A stretch of DNA of 39,634 bases from Penium margaritaceum (lineage: Eukaryota > Streptophyta > Zygnematophyceae > Desmidiales > Peniaceae): positions 27,323 to 66,956 of the forward strand of contig SZWC01004956.1 of assembly GCA_023375785.1 (NCBI GenBank), given 5' to 3'. Below, piece by piece: positions 11,851-21,969 of this stretch; the first letter of the stretch is position 1; every line of letters starts with the position of its first letter. A program made the position numbers and the translations under genes. Under the pieces are notes generated by a model. It was not told the DNA's origin. It was given only the letters and a program-made list of their open reading frames with translations, and did no database searches.

Positions 11851-11887
11851 CCTGTCCTTTGTGCTTTCCCAACTCATTTTCCTACGA

Positions 11888-13215
11888 CTTTCCCCCCTTT
11901 TTAGCCTGCTACTTGCTTCGGCAATTGCGAGAAATATGCCCAAATGTTTCGTAGTTATAATTGGTGCACATACCTCTACCACCGGCAGCGTCCACTTCCA
12001 TCAAAGTCGAGGAGGTTCCGACTGGCTTTTTTCATTTCCACAATGATTGTCGTTGGGAGGTCGCCAGCCGTAGGATTCTTGTATGTGAGCATTGTAGTCA
12101 TTGCTACTAATTCTTTTTGATACTGCGATCATCCATGGTAAGTCGTTTTGGATGCCAAAAATGGCGATCACTCGCTGGATGTCTCGTTAGAGGCCATTAT
12201 TGTAGTGAAAACAGATCTTGTCGGGGGCGATGTCTGCACCATTGATGATCCCACAAAATCTTTGTGTGTACTATGAAACATTGGACTGGTGATGGAGACG
12301 TTAGAGCTTGTGCCGAGCATCAAACTTCTCATTCAGCTGTCCAAATCGCACGAGCATTCTGCGTGAGAATTTGTTCTAGTCTTTTGGTGGCGTCAGCGCG
12401 TCTTGCCATTGCTGGTTGATCTACTCCAAGGGTAGAACGCCTGCACTTGGTGATATGAGACGGGCACCGTTGGCCGTTGATGAGGCCTCGCTGGTCCTCT
12501 GCTGCCGTTGGATGGCCTTTACATCAGACCACCAACTTAGTGTCGTGCCACGCAAAAGCTCGTATGCAATGTCAATCTTCTTTCGATCGTTGTTGACCCA
12601 AGGAGCGGTGAAATAAACATCTAGACTCGTCGGCCACATCCAAACTGTTGGTCCCTTGGAGTTGTAGGATTGAACGGTTTGGGAGGGGCCGGGCAAATCT
12701 TGGGTTCACTCGAGAGTTGGGTATTTCTCTCGACAAGCACCGCCTACCGTGAACTTGCGTTGTGAAGAGCCTCCATCGTGATGTTGAGTTGTTCAAACAA
12801 ATGGCTGTTGATCTCCTCGAGCGTGGAAATACGGTTTGCCCATTCCTCATTAATCTGCGCATGTTGTCCGCTGCCACATGTCATTCCTGTTGTCATCGTC
12901 AAGGCTGTCAGTAGGGGCCGCTGGTTTACCGCCATTGGATCTGCAACTGCGGTTGTCGGAACTGTAGGGGTTGATCAGACTACCACATAGCCTTCCACGC
13001 CAGCATTTGCTACCGCTGCAGGGTTCATGTGCAAAGGCACGTTCTGCTCTTGCATCGTCGAAGTTGTCACCAAAGACTGACTGCTGGTCATCGGATGCGC
13101 TCGCTTGCTTCACATCATAGTCGCAAAGTTTACAAAGTCTTGGCATGCAAGATGCAATGACGGCTTCTAAAAGATAATCCTCCGGGAGAGTAAAGTAGTC
13201 AAATGCCTCTCGAGC
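11888..13215 (-). pseudogene. Decayed gag of element 1, with zinc knuckle
   Basis: The capsid-like core lies in the frame 12421-12696: TSLDVYFTAPWVNN, then LSWWSD, the pattern of the retrotransposon gag domain. An upstream segment at 12744-12935 has a coiled-coil-like run (RISTLEEINSHLFEQLNI). The nucleocapsid zinc knuckle is at 11921-11968 but is broken: the residues that should be the first two cysteines of the C-C-H-C pattern are Asn and Tyr, while GHISRNC remains. It is followed by a basic KKGGK tail. Several stops and shifts separate these pieces, so no Gag can be made in one piece. The same domains in the same order occur at 29594-30907. Confidence 0.8.
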
Positions 13216-13220
13216 ACCGC

Positions 13221-13235
13221 TGCTCTCTGATACCA
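13221..13235 (-). other. Primer-binding site (initiator tRNA-Met type)
   Basis: The minus strand reads TGGTATCAGAGAGCA two bases inside the LTR end. TGGTATCAGAGC is the usual plant LTR-element primer site, complementary to the 3' end of initiator tRNA-Met. This fixes the strand and the LTR boundary. Confidence 0.85.
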
Positions 13236-13237
13236 AG

Positions 13238-13790
13238 TGTAATGACAAACGGAGCGTAGATGGTGAACATGTTACAGTTGCAGGGTAGAACACGATTGAA
13301 AATTAAGGATACTTGAGTAATTTATAATTAGCGGTAAGTGTACTTTGATGACAAGTGTCAAAATGATGGAACACGTATATACAAGTGTTGAGTTACGAAT
13401 GAGGCATAGTCGGGGTCGTCAGGTCGATTGTTGAGCGACAAGTGTAGAGTTGCGTTGTGAGTGGCCGGATCAAGAAGCTCCGCCGAGGAACCGACTAGCT
13501 TCAAAGATTGATGGCAAAGATGCAATATGTGTCTTTACAAATCTCGATGTGTCTCGATGCATCAAGAAGTCGACCAACAGGTCGTGACACTTCTATCAAT
13601 GATTCTTGACAGTGGTTGAAGTTGTCAGAAAGTACTAGGATGTTCACCAAAGGGCGAGTGTAGTCGGCAGAATTTCCCTTGACTGTCGAAGTGAAAATCA
13701 GGGTCTCAACGCACGGTCGGCTGTTTGTGTAATAATAGAACCACCCACTCGGGCAGATTAGGGACTCGTGTACGTCTGGTACGTACCACA
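13238..13790 (-). repeat. 5' LTR of element 1
   Basis: This ~553-base segment begins TGTGGTACGTACC and ends in TTACA on the minus strand. It aligns throughout with the LTRs at 29028-29575 and 37651-38179: shared GAGTCCCTAATC near the start, CAACAATCGACC in the middle and CTCCGTTTG at the end. A TATATA-like core near 13374-13384 is a plausible promoter TATA element. The start is chosen by the TG dinucleotide and could be off by a few bases. Confidence 0.85.
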
Positions 13791-13816
13791 CTACCATGCT
13801 TGATGCATGGTAGTGT
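13788..13816. repeat. Hairpin straddling the LTR tip of element 1
   Basis: Arms 13788-13799 (ACACTACCATGC) and 13805-13816 are exact reverse complements with a 5-base loop. Three bases of the left arm belong to the LTR terminus; the rest is flank. It may reflect a palindromic insertion site or a duplication of the LTR tip. Confidence 0.65.
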
Positions 13817-15981
13817 ATTATGGATTGTTGATTTTTTTTTGCATTGACCACCCCACCTTTAGATATCTCATGAATCTCATGATTTGAGCAGTCCCAAGTT
13901 ATGATGGATATACTTCGTTAAGTCCCACTATGACTATGACATCAAGTGGTAACAGAAAAAAATTGTGTGCATATCCTCCGTCAAAAAGTAAAGATGATGG
14001 AAGATCTATAATGTGAAAAAGTGGATCATGTGCATTGACTGGTTCCTTACACGTGGCTACAAGAAGTCTGGTAGTCAAGATTTCAGTTTAATTCTCAATT
14101 CTAGAAACGACTATTTACTCATCAAGACATTGTGCCACCGAGCAAAGATTAATGATGGACTTTCTTGTAAAGTTTCACAATACTTGTCCATATAGATACT
14201 TTGGCCCAGACAAGACGTTAGGTAAACTTACAAGGTACCTTTGGTTTAAAAAGATGCAAATAAGCATAGAAATTTTTCAAGACGGTGGGTGTGACTTATT
14301 TGAAAATCACAAGTAAAATGAAACCAAGCATCCAAGTTTGATTCAAATTGCATTGGTATCCACTCAGCCATGGTAGAACATCTCCATGGACTCTGCAGCA
14401 GGTTTTCCATAAACATTAGAGGAGTTTTGAGTTATACTCGCGGTGGTTGCTTGCTTCGCCAACATGTTTAACTTCATCCTGAAAACCACCACCGTCATTG
14501 CTAAGGGAATTGCGGAGATCTTCCTTGACAATGTTATTTAACTAAAAGATTCCGCTCCTCCATCATCACCAGCCATGATAGGAGGTCCACTAGTCACTTC
14601 ATGAGAGAACTCATGACTTCCTATGGTAGTCAGATCTAACTTTTGACAAAATTCCATCCTTTAATCTCCACAAAACAAGATGTCCACTCAACAAGATCCA
14701 AAAAAAAGTCTCACATGGGGATGAAGAAGTTGGAATACTTAGAAATGAACCAAAACAAAATTGAAAACATCATAATCCTCGGCCCAAGGGGTCTTGATAA
14801 TTTGCACCTCCCCCCTTTCCCTCGAGCCTCCTCGTCACAATTCTCACTCTTTTGGAAGAAGTATGTCCCACATGAAAGAGGTCACTTTGAAACTCTCAGA
14901 AATAAATATAGAATACATTGAAAAAAACGATAACAAATATCCACCCAAAGTATCAAAACCCCTCAAATGAGGGGTTTTTAATATTCCAGTGATACCCTCC
15001 CTCTCCCATGTCAATCCATCATCCCTAAAAATCCCTTCCCTGGTTTGCATAGTGACAAGGATAAGCCAAGTCAAAATTGTGGTCCGACCATCTTTGGCAG
15101 CTACATCTAGAAATATGATGAAATGATGGATTTACTTGAAGTTGGACATACTCTGTACCATCCATGTACATCTGACTCCGCAACTTACATGTAGATGATG
15201 CAATCGTGTAATTTCATCACAACTTCGCATCCAGATTATTGAATGACCTCTCGCATCAGATGGGTACTATTGTGAAGCATATAAATTAAAGATATTGTGC
15301 TATCATGAAGTCGTTTGAACACAATGAAAACATAATTCTCGTGGTACATGTCTTTGCTATTCTAGAAGGTTTTCAAAGCTACTAAATCTTTTGCAAGACA
15401 TCATAGCAAAACAAGGTGATCTGCCTCTGGTGACATCTGGTGTGTTGGGATAAATAACCTAAGTTTTACATGAGATGGGCTACAAACATAAGAAAAAACA
15501 CCTATGTATGGACTTCACATACCTGTCAAGGGTGTAACAAGCAACCCATGAATACCACTGCTGCTCCATATCTTATTCTAATAACATAACCAAATCCCTA
15601 GTCAAGAGAAGATTAAAAACGTGTACAGACAGTGGGAGTAAGTTGACAATGCTGGAAAAATGGATGAGATTACATAAATTCACATGAATCTAATGATAAT
15701 GACATACATACTCATGTATCATAAAAAATGTGGCACTCAAATGCCAGCAACGGAAGTTAAGGATCTCATGTCCCCAGAATGTTTTCATAACCAATCCAGT
15801 CATGCATCACCAAGCAAGGAAAAAGGGAAATGGGTTCATCAATCCTTTGCAAGAATTGAGATTCAGAAATGACCCCTTCTTTTGACATGCAAACCCCCTA
15901 TTAAGATGTACAATGTAGTGTTTTGTGTCAGATTTATACTCACAAAGCATATAAAAGCTTAATCCTTATAGGAGGAGGAGG
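13817..15981. other. No gene recognised
   Basis: Short open frames only. The plus-strand frame 14643-14921 (92 codons) has no recognisable domain. A readable block around 14448-14540 on plus is followed by stops. One strong hairpin (14955-14978) is listed separately. Confidence 0.3.
14955..14978. repeat. Hairpin, 11 bp arms, 2-base loop, T-run on plus strand
   Basis: AAAACCCCTCA at 14955-14965 pairs perfectly with 14968-14978. It resembles a bacterial intrinsic terminator in form. In this eukaryotic context, with no gene ending at it, I treat it as a simple palindrome. Confidence 0.6.
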
Positions 15982-16908
15982 ATGACCATTGGTAACACCA
16001 TTGTCGTAGAGACTGACAACAATGTTGTAGGACTAGATGACGACAGAAAATCCCTGGAGGCCCACAAGGATGAGAATGATGCCCTCAAGAATTTTGATGC
16101 CGATATATTGGTAGCAATCAAGCACCTCGTGGAACTAAATTTCTGTTATTTGTGCATGATAAAAGCTATTGGGGCTTTGGCCATAGCAAAGGGGAATGCT
16201 TTTCCTAAGTCACCTACTGATCTAGCATCTTGCAGCCTGGACACGGATATCATCACAACAGGTGGTGAAGGGAGGAATACGTTGTCTACCTCACCACATG
16301 CACCAATACCAAAATCCTAGTCTGAAGCTTTGGCTTGCCGTGAGCAAGGAATTACCGGAAGAGCACAGAAATGTGCAAAAATTGCTCAGATGACCATCAT
16401 GTCTTAGGTAGGCTAGGGATTGCACAAGTATTCAGTGGGCATCGCTGATGCGGTGAACCTCTTGCAATACGTCAAGCCACACAAGTATATTCTCTATTCA
16501 CTTGAGCATAACAGGCTCACCAACACTGTGCTGGCCTTCAAACGTGGCATGGTTGACAAGATTGATCCTGGCCATCCATTCCAGGGTTGCAAGTATGAGA
16601 ATCCATTACATGACCATTTCCATAGCCTGACGGGTGACACCAATGGTAATTGGTTGACAAGCCCGAGCCGCTCTTGTATTCATCATCAGGCTGAGAAACC
16701 AAGAAGAAAAAAGCACCCTAGGGATGATAATGTAGCGTTGGACAAAGACATTTGCAAGGCTTTGAGGACTTTAAGTTTTTATCCTAAGTTTGAATTTGCC
16801 ATTAACTTGGACTTAGCCACTTGGAATCTACACACGGAGCTCTTGCTTGAGCTCCATAACGTTTTAAAAAAATTGAGCCTAGAAAGATTTCAGGCTAGTT
16901 TGCCTTGA
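15982..16908 (+). pseudogene. Broken coding region of unknown function
   Basis: Two long open stretches, 15982-16320 and 16420-16908, are in the same frame and separated by about 100 bases with three stops, as expected of a decayed single gene of about 300 codons. The first stretch is acidic at its start (TDNNVVGLDDDRKSLEAHKD). The second contains a basic patch (EKPRRKKHPRDD) and ends in a Leu-rich helix-like segment. I recognise no domain. Because it lies about 1 kb upstream of a Ty3/gypsy RT pseudogene on the same strand, it may be that element's gag region. A decayed host gene is the alternative. Confidence 0.4.
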
Positions 16909-17056
16909 CGGAGGAGCGGGTTCATAAATTAAGAACCGGTCAAAGGTCCTTTATGTTAAAGCACCTCATTTGGTCCTCAAACCTCATTTAGAAGATCTGT
17001 GCAAGATTTTCATATATTTTTATGGTAGGTAGTTGGTCTTTTAGCAAGGATCCATG

Positions 17057-17350
17057 CACCCTTTTACTATCCGTCCAGGTGACTACAAGCTTGCGGACAC
17101 CCTCCAAGAATGTGACAGCACATTAAACAATGTAAATTCTGAAGATTGCCTTCTTGTATGGTAGATTTTGGGACGCATTACCAATGGCGTTTCCAATGAA
17201 TCCCTTGCTTGTTCCTACACAATAGATTCCAAAGGCAACCCTTGGACCAGACATGTTGATCCACGCGACTTCATCCATGTGAATTACAGCTACACGAGGG
17301 CGAAGTGTGGAGCAAGCACATGTCACCGGGCTCATTGGTGCCTCTAGTGT
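17057..17350 (+). pseudogene. Degenerate open stretch upstream of RT (possible gag-pro remnant)
   Basis: In one plus-strand frame nearly 100 codons are open except for a single TAG at 17162-17164. The reading includes HPFTIRPGDYKLADTLQEC and NPWTRHVDPRDFIHVNYSY. No family is recognised. Its position between the unknown frame at 15982-16908 and RT at 17764 suggests part of the same decayed element, but no protease Asp-Ser-Gly is visible. Confidence 0.3.
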
Positions 17351-17763
17351 GCAACAAATAAGATTGAAATACACACACTGTGAGGAAAACATCACTATTG
17401 GTGACAGAAAAGAGGTCAATGTACTCAGCGCATGTCAGGAGGCAGTTTGGTTAGGAGCTCTCGAGAAAGTTCTCAAATTCAGTACGTGACAGATCAATTT
17501 GACTTTGTCTTTGCTGACCCTTGAATGAACGAGCACCAAACCAACAGAATTTTGGTCACAAATGATCTCTTTGTATAAAATGTTAAAAATTATAGTTCCC
17601 TTTAAGTTTCTCAAAGCCCTCTAAAAAAAATGAATAATACATCCTTCCAATGTGTCAACTGAAATAATACTTGGTAAATGGCACACTTAATTCCTGGTGA
17701 CACTCTGTAAGGTCGACCACCATCGAAGATCATGCTCAAGTGATCTGAGATCTCTTCTTTAAA

Positions 17764-18360
17764 GGGTTTTGTGATGTTTTTGGCCCACTGCCAGATGGCC
17801 TACCACTAGCATTAAGTATTATTCATACAATTCATCTCAAGCCAAGCGGAAGGCCATTGTTTTGATCAAGGAAGAATTGGTCAAGGGCTAGCTTGAAGCA
17901 GCTACCCATTTGGATTTCCCATCCAATTGTTCAACAAAATGATGGCTGTTTGTGTATTGACTACCATGCATTGAGGTGTTTCACGGCGAACAAATGTTTT
18001 CCCTCACCAAGAACTTAAGACCTCTTTGACCAATGTTATGGTGTTGGGGTCTTATCTTTACTTGATCTCGCTCAAGGATATCAGAAAGCTAGTATCAATG
18101 CAGAAAATCACATAAAAAGAACGTTCCTCACACACATAAGGCACGATCAGTTCTAAGTTCTTAGCTTTGGTCTTACTTATGCCCATAAAACGCTTCAAGT
18201 CATGATGAATCACTTCTTCAATGAAAATTTGGGCAGAACCATCTTTGTGTTCCTTGATGGCATCCTGGTGCTTTTGGATAATCATGAGGAGCATGTAGAA
18301 CATCTATGTACACTGCTCATATTCCTCTGCAAGAATAGTTTTTACCCAAGATGAAAATGT
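17764..18360 (+). pseudogene. Reverse transcriptase pseudogene of element 3
   Basis: About 200 codons lie in one frame with only four stops. Motifs in order are VFGPLPDGLPL (the pre-RT linker), CIDYHALR, LLDLAQGYQKASI (motif A, Asp kept), VLSFGLTYAHKTLQVMMN and FVFLDGILVLLDNHEEHVEHL. The catalytic pair that should be Y/F-x-D-D is FLDG, so the second Asp is lost. Keeping one frame while collecting stops shows decay mainly by point substitution. Confidence 0.85.
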
Positions 18361-18520
18361 GTTCTTTTGCACAATCCCTTCTGTAATTCTTGGACTAAAT
18401 CATTGGCACCAAAGGAATCTGAGTGAATCCTTGCAAGGCGCAAGCTGCTATGGACTAGCCTCGACCATTCAATATGGGAACATATAGGCATTTCAGGATC
18501 AGAGAATTTATTCTAGCATT
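18361..18520 (+). pseudogene. RT connection segment of element 3
   Basis: After a small frame change the plus strand reads IIGTKGI, VNPCKAQAAMD, PRPFNMGTYRHFRI and so on. This is the familiar stretch between RT and RNase H in Ty3/gypsy pol (G-H-I-I...G-I...D-P-K...W-P-x-P). Several stops interrupt it. Confidence 0.7.
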
Positions 18521-18730
18521 TTTCTTCCATCAGAGCTCTTAAATGCAAGGAATTCAAATGGGCATAGTCTGATATGTGCGGGCATGTGGTCTTTTACGTC
18601 AAGGAAATCCTGACATTTGCACCTATGGTTGCAATCCCAAGCCCTAAAGTCCTGCATGATGGGGAATTTCATCATGAAATAAGGAACTCTGGTTGTATAT
18701 GAGAGACAAAGTGTTTTAGGTGTTGATATC

Positions 18731-18996
18731 TACTACACAACAGGTGACCTAAAGTTGATTGTGGTCGTGCATGCCTTGAAGTTTTGGTGTTGTGACATTG
18801 AAGGTGCCAAGGGTGGATTCACGGTTTTCACCAATCATATCCCCTTGGTCTTCTTTTTGTATCAACCCAATGTTTCTTGGGAAGAATCTTGTTGGAGAAA
18901 GTACTTGAATGAAACCTGGTTGTATGTATGTGCCATCCGTTTTGATTTTCAACGTGATCCTCATCATGCTTCAAGTGCGATCTCTTTACAAGGAAG
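18731..18996 (+). pseudogene. RNase H fragment of element 3
   Basis: Key blocks are YTTGDLKLIVVVHALKFW (family: Y...E.E.LA.V.AL..W), GGFTVFTNHIPLVFFLYQPN (family: T.F.V.TDH.PL..L..Q) and a DPHHASSAIS-like end in place of N.VADALSR. The catalytic Asp of TDH is Asn here. The pogo element begins about 90 bases downstream, so the polyprotein is cut between RNase H and integrase. Confidence 0.8.
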
Positions 18997-19084
18997 AAGC
19001 ATGGGAGTAGGTATAACCTTATCAGATAACCCCCTACACCAACCATCAAACTGAAGATGCATTTAATACCATTCTTATAACATA

Positions 19085-19104
19085 CCGTACTGAATGGCAT
19101 ATTC
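19085..19104 (+). repeat. Left terminal inverted repeat of the pogo-like element
   Basis: 20 bases matching 21563-21582 in reverse complement with a single C/T difference at position 2. The flanking TA is at 19083-19084. Confidence 0.92.
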
Positions 19105-19531
19105 TCCGGGTTTTAGGGATGATTTTTTGTGATTTTTAAATAAGCCGGGTTTTCTGTTTCGTGGGTGGTTGCCTATTGCAGGACCTGGGGCAAAAGAGAA
19201 ATTCACTTTCGCCCATCTTTCGAGTCCTGGCAGTCGCGAGGTGTTTGGTGGTCTATTGAAGTTTGAAGTTTGATCCTTTGAAATCACGAAGTGCGGACAT
19301 CCGTCAGATTGCGACATCCGATGCGTCGCTAATTAAGTGCTCAGCGCCTTGGAGACGAGGCGCCGAGCACGTTGCTCTGCTTGCATGAAGCGCACAAGGG
19401 AGCAGGCGTCGTCGCGTTGCCGAGGTCGTTGCCCTTGGACTTCATATTGAGGTCCATGCGACTCTTGGACGCAGTCGCATCTGACCTACGCCATCCGCCC
19501 CTTTCACCTCTAGCCACCTGTTCCAATTGCC

Positions 19532-21337
19532 ATGAAGGCGCTTTTTGACTTCAAGGTGAAGCGTCTCACTCTAGAGGAAGGTGCCGCTGAGCGGCAACGC
19601 CATTTTGATCTGCACAAGGTGGCCCACCCCAAGCCATGCAAATTTCCGAAGAAGCGCCCCGTTGGACGGCCTCTTAAGAAAGATCCGGGCCTTGTCCTTG
19701 CAGTTGATGAGACACCCGCCATCCCCCCATCCGCAACTGAGACCATAAAGTCCCGTCTTCCCCATGCGACACCACCAACAGATGACCGACCTGCAGGACA
19801 GCGTTGCCAGTACGTCAACTGGCTCGGCGACGGCCGCCTCCCACGGGTCCATGGAGCCATGGTCACCGGCGGCACTGCCTACGCAGCTGTGAACCTGCTG
19901 CGCAAGCTCTACCGTGAAGGTGGAGGGCGCTCCATCTACGATCAGCTGAATGCGTCGACGGTACGCGGTTGGTACGCATAAAAATCTGTCGAGTTGTTGT
20001 CGAGTTCACTTCCTTCCTTACACACACGGAGGAAGTGAAGGACAAGGACCTACAGCAAGACGTACGCATGGCTACCACGGTCGGACCAGCTTTTTGAACC
20101 GCAATCCTGCCTTTGAAGCTGTCATGATTGCTGCCATCATTGACATGGGGAATTCTGGGACAGTCATAGACTCTACAAACATCCACGGGGTCCTCACTGC
20201 GATGAAAGAGAAGCATCATCCTGACGAGCTTCCCAAGAACGGCGGCAGCATGACCTTCTCACATGCACTGATCCGCACCTTCATTCGTGATCGCATGCAT
20301 TGGTCCTACCGTTGCGGGACAACCGTCGCCCAAAAGCTGCCGGCAACTTGGGAGGATTCTGTACTCGCCATGCACAAACGAGTTGCAGCTCTCATGGTCA
20401 TGAACCAGGTCGATGCAACCTTTGTGGTCAACGGTGACCACACTGGACCTACCGGTGAGTCCTCCTTTGCATCTTGCAATCCGCTAACCTCCCCGGTCTT
20501 TGAGTCCAACCGACGACGCTGTCCTTACGCTAGTCTTTCATGACAGGTGACATGACCTACGCACCAGTTGGAGCGAAGGAGGTTCATGTGGCGGCACTAG
20601 ATGACAAGCGCCAAAGGACGGCGCTAGTGGCATCAACCGTGGCTGGCGGCATGCTTCCTCTACAGCTCATCTACACGGAGAAAACAGAGAGATGCCATCC
20701 GGACAACGCCGACGTTCGCCGTGCAGTTGAGGACCACCAGTTTGCGTTCAATCACACTGCCAACCATTGGGCTAATGCCCATAGAACCCGGGAATGGATC
20801 ACGCACACTGTGCATCCATGGTACAAGCGCAAGTCCGCATGTCTAGGAAAGAAGGTCGGGACACAGAAAATCATTCTGCTCCTTGATGCTTGGCTCCCGC
20901 ACACTTCCAACGAGTTGCGTGATTTCCTCAAAAACCATTACTCGTACATCCGCTTGTTGTTCATACCGGCCGGCTGCACCTCAAAGGTGCAACCGGCCGA
21001 TGTGGGCTTGCAGCAGCCATTCAAAGCTGCCATTGAAAGTGCGTACCATGAGTGGCATGCGAATGAGGTGTGCGTGAGCCTTGAAGGTGGCAACAGCGGC
21101 AAGGTTGACCTATGGCTACCTAAAATGCGGAATATGGGATTGACTTGGGTGCTCCAGTCTTGGCTCCGCCTCAAGGGCAATGAGGAGATTGTAAAGCATG
21201 CATGGGGTGCGTGTAGGTTTGATCGGTGCTTAGACGCAGGTTTCTGCGAAGCTGCCGCGGAGGAGGCTGTAGCTGGAGACTCTGATCTGTTTTGCAAGCG
21301 GGTGGTTCTGGAGCTTGAGGAAGTGTTTGCTCCGTAG
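19532..21337 (+). CDS. pogo/Tigger-like transposase (DDE_1 superfamily), spliced, with an uncertain first junction
   Basis: It would bind the element's ends and cut and paste it. Exon 1 (from ATG 19532) encodes an AT-hook-like KKRPVGRPLKK (residues 40-50) and a helix-turn-helix-like region ending in STVRGWY (about 112-148). The next block starts near 20056 (GRTSFLNRNPAFEA) and carries the first catalytic Asp in VNGDHTG (20436-20438). After a 92-base intron, ILLLDAWLPHTSNE holds the second (20885-20887) and KVQPADVGLQQPFK the third (20999-21001), 37 residues later. It ends at TAG 21335-21337. In-frame stops just upstream of 19532 support that start. Exon 1 meets TAA at 19979 and the next block is in another frame, so an intron (perhaps ending at CTACAG 20055) or a frameshift lies between. 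If it is an intron, the gene may still be active. Confidence 0.85.
20455..20546 (+). other. Spliceosomal intron in the transposase gene
   Basis: The donor is G|GTGAGT at 20455 and the acceptor CATGACAG| ends at 20546. Removing these 92 bases joins ACC-G to GT-GAC and keeps frame across a conserved Gly between the first catalytic Asp region and TYAPVG. The length is not a multiple of three and the two flanking frames differ exactly as required. Confidence 0.85.
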
Positions 21338-21562
21338 GTTCTTTGTTACCGCTTGCAAAGTGTTGAGCCTGAAATCTCTATTTTTTGAACAATGTGCTGC
21401 GATGCTTTCCTTGTGGTCCTAAACCCAACTGTGAACAAAACAAAAGTGAGAACAATGAATGGCGAAATTGCAGATATGTCACATAACTTCACAAGTGATT
21501 CACCCGATGGACGAACAATTTCAGTAGGAATGCATAGGCGCAATGGGAAATTCATTGTAGGC

Positions 21563-21582
21563 GAATATGCCATTCAGTACAG
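21563..21582 (-). repeat. Right terminal inverted repeat of the pogo-like element
   Basis: The minus strand reads CTGTACTGAATGGCATATTC. The flanking TA is at 21583-21584. Confidence 0.92.
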
Positions 21583-21594
21583 TACATGCATGGG

Positions 21595-21800
21595 ATATTT
21601 TCATGACAAGTTGTTTGACTAGGGCACCATTGACTCATATGGCTTGGTGGAAATCTCCCATTGCTAGTGGAAGGATCACTTGGTGATTGTGCCCAAATCC
21701 AAGAGGCTGAAAGGTGATTCTTTTTTTTTTTTTTCACAATCTAACAGCAGCTAGCCACTTTGGCTAAGCAAATGTAAGTGCCATCTTTGACAGAAATTTC
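21595..21800 (+). pseudogene. Integrase zinc-region remnant of element 3
   Basis: Directly beyond the pogo element the plus strand reads DSYGLVEIS, WKDHLVIVPKSKRLKGD and, after a run of 14 T (21721-21734), ASHFG followed by a stop and ANVSAIFD. This matches the usual Ty3/gypsy order of a 'G.L...LVVP...R..ll..fHd...gHfG..Kt' segment ahead of the integrase core. The polyprotein therefore resumes after the insertion. The rest of the zinc finger falls in the palindromic segment and is lost. Confidence 0.65.
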
Positions 21801-21814
21801 TGTCAAAGATGGCA
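21779..21814. repeat. 36-bp perfect palindrome inside a larger inverted duplication
   Basis: Bases 21779-21814 read the same on both strands, with centre AAATTT and no loop. Further out, CACTTTGGC (21756-21764) and its complement GCCAAAGTG (21846-21854) form a second pair in register. The whole 21756-21854 segment is thus a snap-back inverted copy of about 40 bases of the integrase remnant, with unequal spacers. Confidence 0.85.
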
Positions 21815-21969
21815 TGTTTTATGCCACACAAATACGCACGCCACTGCCAAAGTGAGGAAACACATCTTCAGGGACACTATTGCTTAAAATCATGGATTAT
21901 TATGCATAACCTCTAATCTAGATCTGAAACTTGCAAGTAAGTTGTGACAAGTCCTTGGTGAGATCTTAT

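Larger units (their letters stand above)
9060..13790 (-). mobile_element. Ty3/gypsy LTR retrotransposon, 3'-truncated, decayed (element 1)
   Basis: Read on the minus strand from 13790, the order is LTR, primer-binding site, gag, zinc knuckle, protease, RT, RNase H and integrase, which is the Ty3/gypsy order. Coding similarity stops near 9060-9085 inside the integrase core, and there is no chromodomain, polypurine tract or second LTR. The LTR and proteins closely match the complete element at 29028-38179, so both belong to one chromovirus family. All reading frames are broken by stops or shifts, so it cannot move on its own. Confidence 0.9.
19085..21582 (+). mobile_element. pogo/Tigger-like (Tc1/mariner superfamily) DNA transposon, complete
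   Basis: A 2498-base element with inverted ends: the left end reads CCGTACTGAATGGCATATTC (19085-19104), and the right end (21563-21582) is its reverse complement with one mismatch. Each end is flanked by TA (19083-19084 and 21583-21584), the target duplication of Tc1/mariner-type elements. Inside is one transposase gene. The element interrupts element 3 between RNase H and integrase. It is much more GC-rich than the surrounding decayed DNA and its gene is far better preserved, which points to a later insertion. Confidence 0.92.

Noticed and set aside
14349-14362. Primer-binding site (TGGTATCCACTCAG) for element 3
   Set aside because: It diverges from the initiator tRNA site after seven bases and no LTR end was found beside it.
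14955-14978. Bacterial-style intrinsic terminator
   Set aside because: It has the right shape (GC stem and T-run), but the window is eukaryotic and no transcript end or gene is associated with it.
19510-20509. Minus-strand frames of 60-121 codons within the transposase gene
   Set aside because: They are antisense shadows of the well-supported plus-strand transposase.
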